Source: Polaribacter sejongensis (GTDB lineage: Bacteria > Bacteroidota > Bacteroidia > Flavobacteriales > Flavobacteriaceae). Taken from it: a DNA stretch of 64,000 bases. Both the position numbers and the translations under genes were made by a program. The stretch covers positions 22,811-86,810 of the forward strand of contig CATITK010000018.1 in assembly GCA_949545755.1 (NCBI GenBank), given 5' to 3'. Positions 1-7,527 of the stretch are shown here, piece by piece; positions within the stretch are counted from its first letter, which is position 1, and every line of letters starts with the position of its first letter. Under the pieces are notes generated by a model. It was not told where the DNA came from. It saw only the letters and a program-made list of their open reading frames with translations, and searched no databases.

Positions 1-2
1 AT

Positions 3-251
3 TTGAGTATTGAAAAAGAATCTATTTTCTATCCAAAAAGACTACAACATTATAAAGAAATTTATATTGGACACACTCCTACAACGAATTATAATGAACC
101 TTCGCCAATAAACATTGCCAATGTTTGGAATATTGATACAGGTGCTGCGTTTAAAGGAAAAATTACAGGAATAAATATCGATACAAAAGTATTTTATCAA
201 AGTGATAATTTACCAAGTTTATATCCTGATGAAAAAGGGAGGAATAAGTAA
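3..251 (+). CDS. Metallophosphatase (serine/threonine phosphatase-like), C-terminal part
   Basis: Only the last 82 residues are in the window; the reading frame is open to the left edge, so the TTG at position 3 is not the real start. The fragment carries the GHTPT motif, the late metal-binding histidine block of calcineurin-like phosphoesterases, followed by NVWNIDTGAAF and a C-terminal LYPDEKGRNK. This tail is typical of the cytoplasmic serine/threonine protein phosphatase family of Flavobacteria. Substrate cannot be told. A short hairpin (CATACTT/AAGTATG) follows the stop but has no T-run. Confidence 0.75.
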   Translation: MSIEKESIFYPKRLQHYKEIYIGHTPTTNYNEPSPINIANVWNIDTGAAFKGKITGINIDTKVFYQSDNLPSLYPDEKGRNK

Positions 252-557
252 TTCCATACTTTGAAGTATGAGGAAAAGTTGTTGTAGTATTAGTTAAGAG
301 ATTTTTTAATCGTTTATTCTTCATTCATTTCGAAATAACAAATCTACTTTGTAACTAAAGGACACAATTTTTGTTTTAAAAAAAAATCTAGAAAACTTTC
401 TTTCCCAACAAAACCCAATTCAATTTTATTAAAATAGCTTGTTTCATTTTAATGATAATAATTAGAAAGGTTATGTGATTTCTAGGTATTTGTTAAAAAA
501 CGATTTATTCCTTCTAATAAGAGCCCTACCAAGTTTTAAAAATCTCGCGTTTTTTTG
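252..557. other. Intergenic stretch without recognised gene
   Basis: About 300 bases between the metallophosphatase and the convergent nucleoside phosphorylase gene. It is AT-rich and contains no open frame with family-like sequence on either strand. No convincing terminator was seen. Confidence 0.5.
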
Positions 558-1373
558 TTAAATCACCTTAATGACTTCCTTAAATAAGGTAATCATTTTC
601 GGTTCAGCTTCACCAGCAATGGCAATAATTTCTGCAATGTTTACGGGTTGTAAATTTTTAGGATTGCATTCATCAGTCAATACAGAAATAGCTACACAAG
701 GTAAATTTAGTTGTTTTGCAACGATGACTTCGGGCACAGTACTCATACCCACTGCATCGATTTCTAAAATTTGCAACATTCTGTATTCTGCTCTAGTTTC
801 TAGTTGAGGGCCTACAACACTTGCATAGATTCCTGTGTGTAATTGAATCTTGTTTTCTTTGGCTATTTTTAGTAATTTATCGTTGGTTTCTTTTGAATAG
901 GGTGCTAACATGTCAGCAAAAATATTTCCAAAAATATTAGCCCCTTTAAAAGCTAAAGGTGAGCTTCCTTGTAGGTTGAGGTGGTCTTCAATTAACATTA
1001 AATCTCCTTTTTTATAGGACAAATTAATTGCACCAGCAGCGTTAGAAATCAGTAAGTTTTTTATTCCTAAACCGTCCATGGTTCTTATTCCGTAAGTAAC
1101 TTCCCAAAGATTATAACCTTCATACAAATGAAAACGACCAGACATTACTATTATTTTTTTTCCTGATAATTCTCCGTAAATTAATTTACCAGAATGAAAT
1201 TCTACTGTAGCAGTTGGAAAGTTTGGAATTTCTGAATAGGCAATCTCTTTTTCAATGGAAATTTCATGAACTAGTTTTCCTAAACCTGTTCCTAAAACAA
1301 TTCCTATTTCTGGATTTGAAATTCCATTTAATTTTAAATAATCAATTGTTTCTTGTAATTGTTGTTGTTTCAT
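558..1373 (-). CDS. punA: Purine nucleoside phosphorylase, arsenosugar-cluster member
   Basis: A 271-residue trimeric-type (PNP/MTAP superfamily) phosphorylase, which cleaves a purine nucleoside with phosphate to free base and ribose-1-phosphate. Visible blocks are the phosphate loop VLGTGLGKL (26-34), SGRFHLYEGY (78-87), SNAAGAIN (110-117), the purine-site glutamate in GPQLETRAEYRML (E192) and the ribose-site MSTVPEVIVA (210-219). The residue that recognises position 6 of the base, Asn243 in human PNP, appears to be Asp234 here (SVLTDEC); MTA phosphorylases, which use 6-aminopurines, also have Asp there. It sits downstream of the TIGR04282 glycosyltransferase and ArsM/ArsS genes, so its natural substrate may be a dimethylarsinoyl-deoxyadenosine intermediate rather than inosine. 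That substrate is inference; the family call is firm. Confidence 0.9.
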   Translation of the reverse strand: MKQQQLQETIDYLKLNGISNPEIGIVLGTGLGKLVHEISIEKEIAYSEIPNFPTATVEFHSGKLIYGELSGKKIIVMSGRFHLYEGYNLWEVTYGIRTMDGLGIKNLLISNAAGAINLSYKKGDLMLIEDHLNLQGSSPLAFKGANIFGNIFADMLAPYSKETNDKLLKIAKENKIQLHTGIYASVVGPQLETRAEYRMLQILEIDAVGMSTVPEVIVAKQLNLPCVAISVLTDECNPKNLQPVNIAEIIAIAGEAEPKMITLFKEVIKVI

Positions 1374-1409
1374 TTATGCTGAATTTAATTCAGAATCTTA
1401 ACTGCTAGG

Positions 1410-2021
1410 TTATTTGAAAAAATGTTGAAATGCCTCATGATGTTCAATATCTTCAAATACATCCACATCATTTAATGCTGATAACAAATGTACCTTTTTA
1501 TCTTTTAAATCTACTAAAGTATCTTTTCTAACAGTATCTGTTCCCCAATCTTTATTTTTAAAGATATTTTCTTGCAAAGTATTCATTCCTAAAAGATAAT
1601 AACCACCGTCTTCTGCAGGTCCTATTACCACATCGTTCGTGTCTAATTCGTTAAAAGCGATATCTATTCTTTCCGTTGATAAGTCATACAAGTCACTACC
1701 AATAATCAATACTTTTTTGTAGCCAGCATCAAAACTATTTTTAAAAGCATTTAACATTCTAAGACCTAAATCTTCTCCCAATTGTTGGTATTTTTGATAG
1801 CTATTAGTATCCCAAATATCATTATTTCTGATTTTTACGGAATAGTAAACAGCTTTGTCTGAAGTTACTTTTGAAGAAATATCTCTAGTTTTTTGTAGTA
1901 AGAACTTATAGATTTTTAAAGCAGTTTCATCACCAACAGTTTTCGCTAAACGTGTTTTTACTTTTCCCAATTCGGGGTTTCTAGTGAAAATTAATAATAA
2001 GTTTTCTCTTTTAGAATTCAT
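1410..2021 (-). CDS. TIGR04282 family arsenosugar biosynthesis glycosyltransferase
   Basis: A 203-residue member of the DUF2064/TIGR04282 family, a small GT-A-like nucleotidyl/glycosyl transferase fold. The N-terminus has FTRNPELGKVKTRLA with the lysine/arginine pair of the nucleotide-binding loop. The family's acidic motif is IGSDLYDLS (about 107-115), and GPAEDGGYYLLG (about 138-149) is the second conserved block. It lies between the arsenite methyltransferase region and the nucleoside phosphorylase on the same strand, 36 bases before the latter. In this setting it is expected to act late in arsenosugar formation, on the arsinoyl-ribose product. The reaction has not been deduced from sequence; the family and context are clear. 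Confidence 0.85.
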   Translation of the reverse strand: MNSKRENLLLIFTRNPELGKVKTRLAKTVGDETALKIYKFLLQKTRDISSKVTSDKAVYYSVKIRNNDIWDTNSYQKYQQLGEDLGLRMLNAFKNSFDAGYKKVLIIGSDLYDLSTERIDIAFNELDTNDVVIGPAEDGGYYLLGMNTLQENIFKNKDWGTDTVRKDTLVDLKDKKVHLLSALNDVDVFEDIEHHEAFQHFFK

Positions 2022-2033
2022 TTTTTATAATTG

Positions 2034-2244
2034 TTAACCAACAAATAGAGCCTCTTTTAAATGATTGACTTTGTATTCTTTTTCTTATCTAGAATTTAAT
2101 AAAATAGCTTTTGTCTTGTGCAATGCCAAAGTTTTAAGAGACATATAAGGAACATTATTTTTGTTCCACTTGCGAAATAACTTGTCTTTTTTTTTGTACA
2201 AAAGTTGATGCATTAATAAGTACCAATAGCAAAAGTTTTTTCAT
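2034..2244 (-). pseudogene. Decayed rhodanese-domain protein in the arsenosugar operon
   Basis: An ATG at 2244 opens a signal-peptide-like start (MKKLLLLVLINASTF) that stops after 29 codons at 2155. Shifting frame near the A-rich stretch around 2180 gives a continuous rhodanese-like segment: KWNKNNVPYMSLKTLALH, then KAILLNSR, an in-frame TAA where a Glu codon (GAA) is expected, then EKEYKVNHLKEALFVG and another stop at 2034. Rhodanese domains have the pattern (I/L)LDxRExxEYxxxHLxxA, so the match spans the start of the fold. The catalytic cysteine half is missing. The gene therefore carries one frameshift, one nonsense codon and a 3' deletion. A rhodanese is a plausible former arsenosugar-operon member, but that role is inference. 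Confidence 0.65.
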
Positions 2245-2261
2245 AAATTTTTCTATGAAGT

Positions 2262-3230
2262 TTAGCAACATCCACCACCATCATAATGAAATGTAGATTC
2301 TGAAAAGAAAATATCATCTCTTTCTAGAGATTGAAGAGCAACAGTCGTTTTATCGCAAATTGCTAAAGGTTGATTTTTTAATAAAGTATGCCCTAAACCG
2401 TCATCAAAATAATCTTCATCACCAAAATAAATAGCCGCTTTTCCTGTAAAAATACAAGGCCCGTCTTCTGGCATTGGATCTTTAATTGCAGCAACTTCAA
2501 TCGATTCAATATAAATCAATTCGTTAGTTGGATAATTTTTAGGGTCCAGAATTCTGTACGGTTTTCTAGCTCTAATTTCAATAGTTCCAAAACCAGCATC
2601 TGTTAAAGCTTTTACGTAATCTGCGATTGATAAGCTTCCACTTAAGCATAATGCTCGTAAGCGATCGTCATTTCTTAACTCATCATTCATTGGCTGTTCG
2701 CAAGTAGGATCACTCATCACCAATCGTCCATGAGGTTTTAAAACTCGGTGCATTTCTTCAATTGCTTTTTTTAAATCATCAGATTTAAAAATATTGAACA
2801 AACAGTTTTGCGCAGCAACATCAATAGAATTGTCTTCTACTGGTAGATTCATTGCATCCCCTTTGCGCAAATCAATAAAATCACTTTTAAACCAATCATT
2901 TTGTTCTTCAGCAATTTTAAAATTTTTGCGAGAAGCTTCTAGCATTTCATCTACTACGTCCAATCCAATTACACCTCCCTTATTTCTGTTAAAATAGGAA
3001 AATTGAAGTAACTCCATACCACCACCAACACCAACATATAACATTTTTGGATTGTTGGTTAAATCTCTCGCATGCACAGTAGATCCACAACCGTAGTTCA
3101 TTTCTTGCATAATTCTAGGAATTTTTAATCCTGGTAATTCCCATATAGGATTTGTTGTACAGCACAAACCAACATCTGGCTTTAAAGCGGCTTCTTTGTA
3201 TACGTTGTGTGTGGTTTCTAAATAACTCAT
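2262..3230 (-). CDS. arsM: Arsenosugar biosynthesis arsenite methyltransferase ArsM
   Basis: A 322-residue SAM-dependent methyltransferase that methylates As(III) stepwise. The SAM loop is MLYVGVGGGMELL (63-75), followed by GLDVVDEML (89-97) and GDAMNLP (124-130). Candidate arsenic-binding cysteines are C48, C143 and C195. Extra cysteine pairs sit at both ends, C23-C24 (GLCCTTNPIW) and the terminal GGGCC (C321-C322), a hallmark of the arsenosugar-type subfamily. The arsS gene lies 116 bases upstream on the same strand and is expected to supply the next step. Dimethylated arsenic would be the product passed to ArsS. Family assignment is strong; order of methylations is known for the family and not visible here. 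Confidence 0.93.
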   Translation of the reverse strand: MSYLETTHNVYKEAALKPDVGLCCTTNPIWELPGLKIPRIMQEMNYGCGSTVHARDLTNNPKMLYVGVGGGMELLQFSYFNRNKGGVIGLDVVDEMLEASRKNFKIAEEQNDWFKSDFIDLRKGDAMNLPVEDNSIDVAAQNCLFNIFKSDDLKKAIEEMHRVLKPHGRLVMSDPTCEQPMNDELRNDDRLRALCLSGSLSIADYVKALTDAGFGTIEIRARKPYRILDPKNYPTNELIYIESIEVAAIKDPMPEDGPCIFTGKAAIYFGDEDYFDDGLGHTLLKNQPLAICDKTTVALQSLERDDIFFSESTFHYDGGGCC

Positions 3231-3346
3231 GATTTTTTATTTTGTGATGAATTCACTTTGGATTCGTAAATTTATTATTTTACTATATTTTAATTTTCAT
3301 TCCACATTCCCTCTTTTTTAGGAAATGACTGAAAGATAAAAGAGGT

Positions 3347-4399
3347 TTATGCAACGACACCTTGGCAACTACTTCCTGCACCAGCAGTACAACCATAACA
3401 GTGTTGATTGATAATTATATTTCTGTTTTGTAATAATTCTTCATTATAATCGGCAATATGTTTTACTTTACTAGCTACTTTTAAATTTAGCATCTGATTA
3501 AAATCGCAATCATACAACCAGCCATCCCAACTTACAGAAATGGTGTTTGTACACATTACATTTTCTACAGCAGAAGGGTTATAAGCTTCTACCAAAGCAA
3601 ACATATAATCTTCATAATTTTCTGAAGCAATTAAGTAATCTAAAAAACGGCTAATAGGTAAATTTGTAATCGCAAATAAATTATGAAAATCAATATTGAA
3701 ATCAGTTTTTAATGCTTTTTTAAAATCATTTTCTAATGCCATTTGATCTCCAGGCAAAAATGCTCCTGACGGATTGTACACCAAATCTAATTTTAAATCA
3801 GAGCCCTTAGTTCCGTAACCTACTTCATTTAACATTTGCAGCGCTTTAATAGATTTATCAAAAACACCATCTCCACGTTGTTTATCCGTTTTTCCACGAG
3901 TCCAATGTGGCATAGAAGAAACTACATGAACGCCATGTTTTTTAAAGAATTGAGGTAAATCGTGATATTTTTTATTCGCTCTAATAATCGTTAAATTAGA
4001 ACGTACAATAAAATCTTTAATTCCTGCTTTGGATGCTTCTTCTACAAACCATTTAAAATTAGGATTCATCTCTGGTGCTCCACCAGTTAAATCTAAGGTA
4101 TGTGCTTCTGTTTTTTTGATAACATCTAAACACTGTTGCATAGTCTCAATCGTCATGATTTCTTTTCTATCTGGACCTGCATCTACATGGCAATGCGTAC
4201 AAACTTGGTTGCACATATAACCTAAGTTAATCTGTAAAATTTCTAGTTTTTTTGGACGTAAAGGAAACTGATTTGTTTCTTTAATTTTATTAGCAAAGGT
4301 TGGTAACTCACCATCAGCAAAAATCCCGTTAGATAAAATTTCTAACTGACGCTCTGTATTTGCTAAATCGTTATTTCTTGCTTGTAGTGATTTTTTCAT
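3347..4399 (-). CDS. arsS: Arsenosugar biosynthesis radical SAM protein ArsS
   Basis: A 350-residue radical SAM enzyme. The [4Fe-4S]/SAM motif CX3CX2C is C63-C67-C70 in YMCNQVCTHCHVDAGP. LTGGAPEMNP (104-113) follows as the SAM-contact GG(A/E)PxxN block. The C-terminal third carries C283, C298, C334, C337 and C345, ending in the family signature YGCTAGAGSSCQG. ArsS is known to join the 5'-deoxyadenosyl group of SAM to a dimethylated arsenic species, giving a dimethylarsinoyl-deoxyadenosine. The gene stands between arsM and the CMD-like gene, all on the minus strand. Length and motifs match the family with nothing missing. Confidence 0.95.
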   Translation of the reverse strand: MKKSLQARNNDLANTERQLEILSNGIFADGELPTFANKIKETNQFPLRPKKLEILQINLGYMCNQVCTHCHVDAGPDRKEIMTIETMQQCLDVIKKTEAHTLDLTGGAPEMNPNFKWFVEEASKAGIKDFIVRSNLTIIRANKKYHDLPQFFKKHGVHVVSSMPHWTRGKTDKQRGDGVFDKSIKALQMLNEVGYGTKGSDLKLDLVYNPSGAFLPGDQMALENDFKKALKTDFNIDFHNLFAITNLPISRFLDYLIASENYEDYMFALVEAYNPSAVENVMCTNTISVSWDGWLYDCDFNQMLNLKVASKVKHIADYNEELLQNRNIIINQHCYGCTAGAGSSCQGVVA

Positions 4400-4404
4400 A
4401 TTTA

Positions 4405-4522
4405 TGTCAAGCTGAACTTGCTTCAGCTTCTCACTGTTTAAGTGATTTATATTATTTTAATTCTGTCTCCTCGACCGCAGTCGAGAGGTTAATTAGGTCT
4501 CGATTGCGCTCAACCTGACAAA
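4405..4522. repeat. Flavobacterial intergenic repeat with hairpins
   Basis: Between arsS and the next gene are two structured pieces. One is AAGCTGAA-CTTGC-TTCAGCTT at 4409-4429, a perfect 8-bp hairpin. The other, about 4466-4521, contains CTCGAC-CGCA-GTCGAG and then TCTCGATTGCGCTCAACCTG. The GC content is clearly above the flanks. The second element reads on the minus strand as a GTCAGGTTGAGCGCAATCGAG-type unit, which I recognise as a common dispersed intergenic repeat of Flavobacteriaceae. No second copy was noticed in this window. Confidence 0.5.
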
Positions 4523-4549
4523 ATAGTTTTGTATTTAGTTTTGTGATTT

Positions 4550-4885
4550 TTAGCCGTCAAGTTTATTCACTTTATTCATCATTTGAACACTATGAACTAA
4601 AGTTGCACCACTTTTAATGGCAGCGCCAACATGAACAGCTTCCATCATTTCTTCTTTCGTTACTCCACGTTGTAAACCATCTTTTGTGTAGGCATCTATA
4701 CAGTAAGGACATTGCTCTGTATGTGCTACCGCCAGAGCAATTAATGACTTTTCGCGAGCAGTTAATGCTCCTTCTTCAAATACTTTTCCATAATAGTCAA
4801 AAAACTTATTTCCAAGTTCTTCGTTCCATTCTGTGATTTTACCAAATTTTCTTAAATCTGCAGCATTATAATACGTTTTAGACAT
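4550..4885 (-). CDS. Carboxymuconolactone decarboxylase-like protein of the arsenosugar cluster
   Basis: A 111-residue all-helical AhpD/CMD-fold protein. The redox motif EQCPYC (57-62) gives a CxxC pair, C59 and C62, as in alkylhydroperoxidase D. The histidine that normally follows in EXXCXXCXXXH is absent (IDAYTKDG follows). Proteins of this subtype are annotated as arsenosugar-biosynthesis-associated peroxidase-like proteins because they sit beside arsS. It may keep an arsenic or thiol intermediate reduced, but no reaction can be read from the sequence. It is separated from arsS by the repeat at 4405-4522. Confidence 0.85.
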   Translation of the reverse strand: MSKTYYNAADLRKFGKITEWNEELGNKFFDYYGKVFEEGALTAREKSLIALAVAHTEQCPYCIDAYTKDGLQRGVTKEEMMEAVHVGAAIKSGATLVHSVQMMNKVNKLDG

Positions 4886-4921
4886 TATTTTTGTTTTATT
4901 TCTGATTAAAAAAGAAAGGTA

Positions 4922-5632
4922 CTATTTTCCATTTAAAGTCCAATTATATTTTAGAAAACTAATTTTTGCTTCTGGACTAATTTCAGTCTCTGAATATTTA
5001 TTTAAAAAGGCAATAAGAGAACCGTCTTTAGTAAAGTCACTTTTAAACCAATCAAAAATCGAAGAAATTTGAATTTTCTTTTTTGCTAGTTTGTTTCTTG
5101 ATGTATCGTTGATAAAATCTTTCATTAAACGCGTTAACTCAGCGTCTATATTTTTTTCAGTAAAAGCAATATTTGAGATTTTAGGACAAGACCCTGAAGC
5201 ACAATTTACACCAACATGAATTTTTGGATCAAATAAATTTTTGCGTAAAATTTTGTGCTCAATATGATTTAAAGTATAGTTTTTACCGCCAATTTTAGCA
5301 AAAGGAATTTCCCAAGCATTTTTTCCTTTTTGGTTGATATTCATAATACTTTTTAGTGGGTAATTTTCCAAAATTATTTTGATAGTATATGCGTTATACC
5401 CATTAATCCAAAAGGCCTTTTGTTTGTCTTTTGACCAAGAATTTGTTGGAGACGTTTCTTCTAAATAAGAAATATAACGATCTAATTTACCTTCATCATT
5501 TTTAAAAGATTTATAATCTACAATTCCATTTTTGCTAACATGCTTTTGTAATAAATCATTGAAAATAGATGTTTGTGCTTGCACTTGAGAAAAAGTAAAA
5601 ACCGAAATAAGTAGTACTATTATTTTTTTCAT
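4922..5632 (-). CDS. DUF547 domain-containing exported protein
   Basis: A 236-residue protein with a Sec signal peptide (about 1-20, ending in VQAQ), so periplasmic or surface-exposed. The DUF547 domain fills the rest: KQKAFWINGYNAYTI, the glycine-rich GGKNYTLNHIEH and HVGVNCASGSCP, where the cysteines C143 and C148 and a histidine are the conserved core. The family fold resembles papain-like/transglutaminase proteins, and no activity is established. It lies 37 bases upstream of the CMD-like gene and appears to head the arsenosugar transcription unit. DUF547 genes are frequent neighbours of arsS, so a link to arsenic handling is plausible. Confidence 0.85.
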   Translation of the reverse strand: MKKIIVLLISVFTFSQVQAQTSIFNDLLQKHVSKNGIVDYKSFKNDEGKLDRYISYLEETSPTNSWSKDKQKAFWINGYNAYTIKIILENYPLKSIMNINQKGKNAWEIPFAKIGGKNYTLNHIEHKILRKNLFDPKIHVGVNCASGSCPKISNIAFTEKNIDAELTRLMKDFINDTSRNKLAKKKIQISSIFDWFKSDFTKDGSLIAFLNKYSETEISPEAKISFLKYNWTLNGK

Positions 5633-5689
5633 TTTAATGTTTTTTTTCTATTTTTTTAGACGAACAATTTTAGCGTTAATTACAAAAAA

Positions 5690-6376
5690 TTACGCCAAAA
5701 TTTCTTCATCAATTTTTAGGTTGAATTTTTTTCTAAATAGAAAAACAATTCCATATAAAATAGGAGTGTCTAAAGCGGCAATAATTACTTTAAAAAGAAA
5801 GCCGCTTATTAGTAAGCTAGTGAAAATATTCCAGGGTAAAATTTTAAATGAGCACAATAAAAAAACGATTGTAAAAGTGTCTATAAACTGTGAAGCAAAA
5901 GTGGAAAAATTATTACGCAGCCATAAATGTTTTCCTTTTGTGCGTTTTTTCCAGAAATGAAAAATTCTAATGTCTACAAGCTGCGCAAATAAATACGCCA
6001 ACATAGAAGCAAAAACAGCCAAAGGTGACAATCCAAAAACTTGATGAAATACCGTATCATCGATTGGTGAACTCCCTATTGCGGGTGCAAAATCTGCAAT
6101 TAGAATAATTAACGTTGAAAAAAACGAAGCGAATATTCCTGCAATAACAACTTGGTTTGCTTTTTTCTTTCCGTAGATTTCTGATAAGATATCCGTAATT
6201 AGAAAAGTAATTGGGTAGGGTAAAATTCCTACAGAGACTTCAAAACGATACACACCAAAAGGTTCCCAATAAAAGAATTTTTGAAAAATTAAGTTAGAAA
6301 CTACCAATGAAGCAATGAATAAAGCAGCAAGAATAAGGTAGATACTATTTGCTAATTGTTTGTCTTTAATAGTCAT
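5690..6376 (-). CDS. Queuosine precursor transporter (YhhQ/VUT family)
   Basis: A 228-residue inner-membrane protein with about six hydrophobic helices. Typical family blocks are LPYPITFLITDILSEIYGKK (conserved TDxxxExYG, about 53-71) and the C-terminal FIDTFTIVF. YhhQ-family proteins import preQ0/preQ1 for queuosine tRNA modification. Length matches the family. I looked for a preQ1 riboswitch in the leader and could not fold a convincing one. It is separated from the OmpA gene upstream by a terminator, so it is probably transcribed alone. Confidence 0.88.
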   Translation of the reverse strand: MTIKDKQLANSIYLILAALFIASLVVSNLIFQKFFYWEPFGVYRFEVSVGILPYPITFLITDILSEIYGKKKANQVVIAGIFASFFSTLIILIADFAPAIGSSPIDDTVFHQVFGLSPLAVFASMLAYLFAQLVDIRIFHFWKKRTKGKHLWLRNNFSTFASQFIDTFTIVFLLCSFKILPWNIFTSLLISGFLFKVIIAALDTPILYGIVFLFRKKFNLKIDEEILA

Positions 6377-6509
6377 AAAGCTAAGTTACTAAATATTTTT
6401 GCAAATTTTCACATAGAAATTACTCTCGGGTAAATTACCAAAAAACACAAAGTACTCTTACCTTCTGATTTAATTAAGAATGTTTCCTGATTTTAATTGT
6501 TAAGTTTGG

Positions 6510-6545
6510 CATAAAAAAAACCACTCAAAAATAGAGTGGTTTTAT
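6510..6545 (-). terminator. Intrinsic terminator after OmpA-family gene
   Basis: On the minus strand the stem ACCACTC/GAGTGGT, extended by A-T pairs, is followed by a run of eight T. It begins about 20 bases after the stop of the OmpA-family gene. Confidence 0.85.
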
Positions 6546-6563
6546 GATTGCATTTTATAAGAA

Positions 6564-7412
6564 TTACTTACTAGTATCTTGCTCTAACAATTCAAAGAAT
6601 TGATTTAATTTAGGCATAATAATAATTTTTGTTCTTCTGTTTATTGCTCTGTTTCCAGGTGTGTCATTATCAACCAAAGGTACATATTGACTTCTTGCAG
6701 CAGCAATTAAACGTTGTGGCTTTACACCAAATTTATATTGTAAAATTCGAGTAATAGAAGTAGCTCTTAGAGCAGATAGATCCCAGTTGTCTTGAATTAT
6801 AGTTCTTTTGATTGGAGTTGTATCTGTATGTCCTTCAATCATAACTTCCATTTGTGGTTGGTCATTTATAACTTTAGCAATTTTCTCTAAAACGGTGTAA
6901 GCCCCCTTTGTTACATTATAACTCCCACTTTTAAATAATAGTTTGTCTGAAATAGAAATGAAAACAACCGTTTTTTCAACATTAACTTCAATGTCTTTGT
7001 CTTGAATTCCATCGGTTAAGTTTTGAGTCAAATGATATTTTATAGCAAGGTTTAATGAATCTTTTTGAGTCATTGCATCTCTTACACCATTAATATATTT
7101 ATCTTTTTCACTTAATTGTATAATTACATTTTTAATGTTATCAGAAGAAGACTGTGTTAATACTGTTAAATTTTCAACCTGTTTTAAAGCGGTTTTTTTA
7201 TCTTCTTTTAAAGCTTTAACTTGCTCTGTTAGAGAAAAAGATTTTATATCTTCTCTTTCTTTTTCAATAATACACTTCTGTAAAGTGGCCTTTACATTTA
7301 CCAATTCTTTTTTAGCTTGATTGTGTTTTGTTTGTAAGTCAACAAATTCTTTTTTTGCAACACAAGAACTTACTAAAATAGTAGTTAATAATAAGATTGA
7401 TATTTTTTTCAT
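6564..7412 (-). CDS. OmpA-family peptidoglycan-binding lipoprotein with coiled coil
   Basis: Start taken at the ATG giving MKKISILLLTTILVSSC, a type II signal peptide with lipobox cysteine; an in-frame ATG 24 bases upstream would spoil it. The mature protein has a long heptad-rich helical region (about residues 20-120) and then an OmpA C-terminal domain. Peptidoglycan-contact blocks are VMIEGHTDTTP and LSALRATSITRIL, then AAARSQYVPL and NRAINRRTKIIIM. It likely tethers the outer membrane to the wall. A TAnnTTTG-like box on the minus strand lies at 7438-7445. A terminator follows, so it is probably monocistronic. Confidence 0.9.
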   Translation of the reverse strand: MKKISILLLTTILVSSCVAKKEFVDLQTKHNQAKKELVNVKATLQKCIIEKEREDIKSFSLTEQVKALKEDKKTALKQVENLTVLTQSSSDNIKNVIIQLSEKDKYINGVRDAMTQKDSLNLAIKYHLTQNLTDGIQDKDIEVNVEKTVVFISISDKLLFKSGSYNVTKGAYTVLEKIAKVINDQPQMEVMIEGHTDTTPIKRTIIQDNWDLSALRATSITRILQYKFGVKPQRLIAAARSQYVPLVDNDTPGNRAINRRTKIIIMPKLNQFFELLEQDTSK

Positions 7413-7501
7413 GGATTCGAAGATTACGTTTATCAAACAAATTTAATAAAATGTATTTACAAATACTCTATTTAATGGTATTTTATGAAAATTTTATGTA
7501 T

Positions 7502-7509
7502 TACTTTTG
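7502..7509 (+). promoter_or_regulatory. TAnnTTTG promoter box before apbE
   Basis: TACTTTTG matches the Bacteroidetes -7 element, 18 bases before the chosen ATG. No clear -33 TTG was found. Confidence 0.45.
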
Positions 7510-7527
7510 AAATTAGATTCTGAATTT

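Noticed and set aside
571..807. Plus-strand open frame inside the phosphorylase gene
   Set aside because: It is the antisense shadow of a well-conserved gene and has no family-like sequence.
4405..4522. CRISPR-like repeat
   Set aside because: Only two unlike palindromic units without regular spacers; better explained as dispersed intergenic repeat.
6377..6500. Possible preQ1 riboswitch before the queuosine-precursor transporter
   Set aside because: Some GG/CC segments are present but I could not form the H-type pseudoknot or the conserved C-rich loop.
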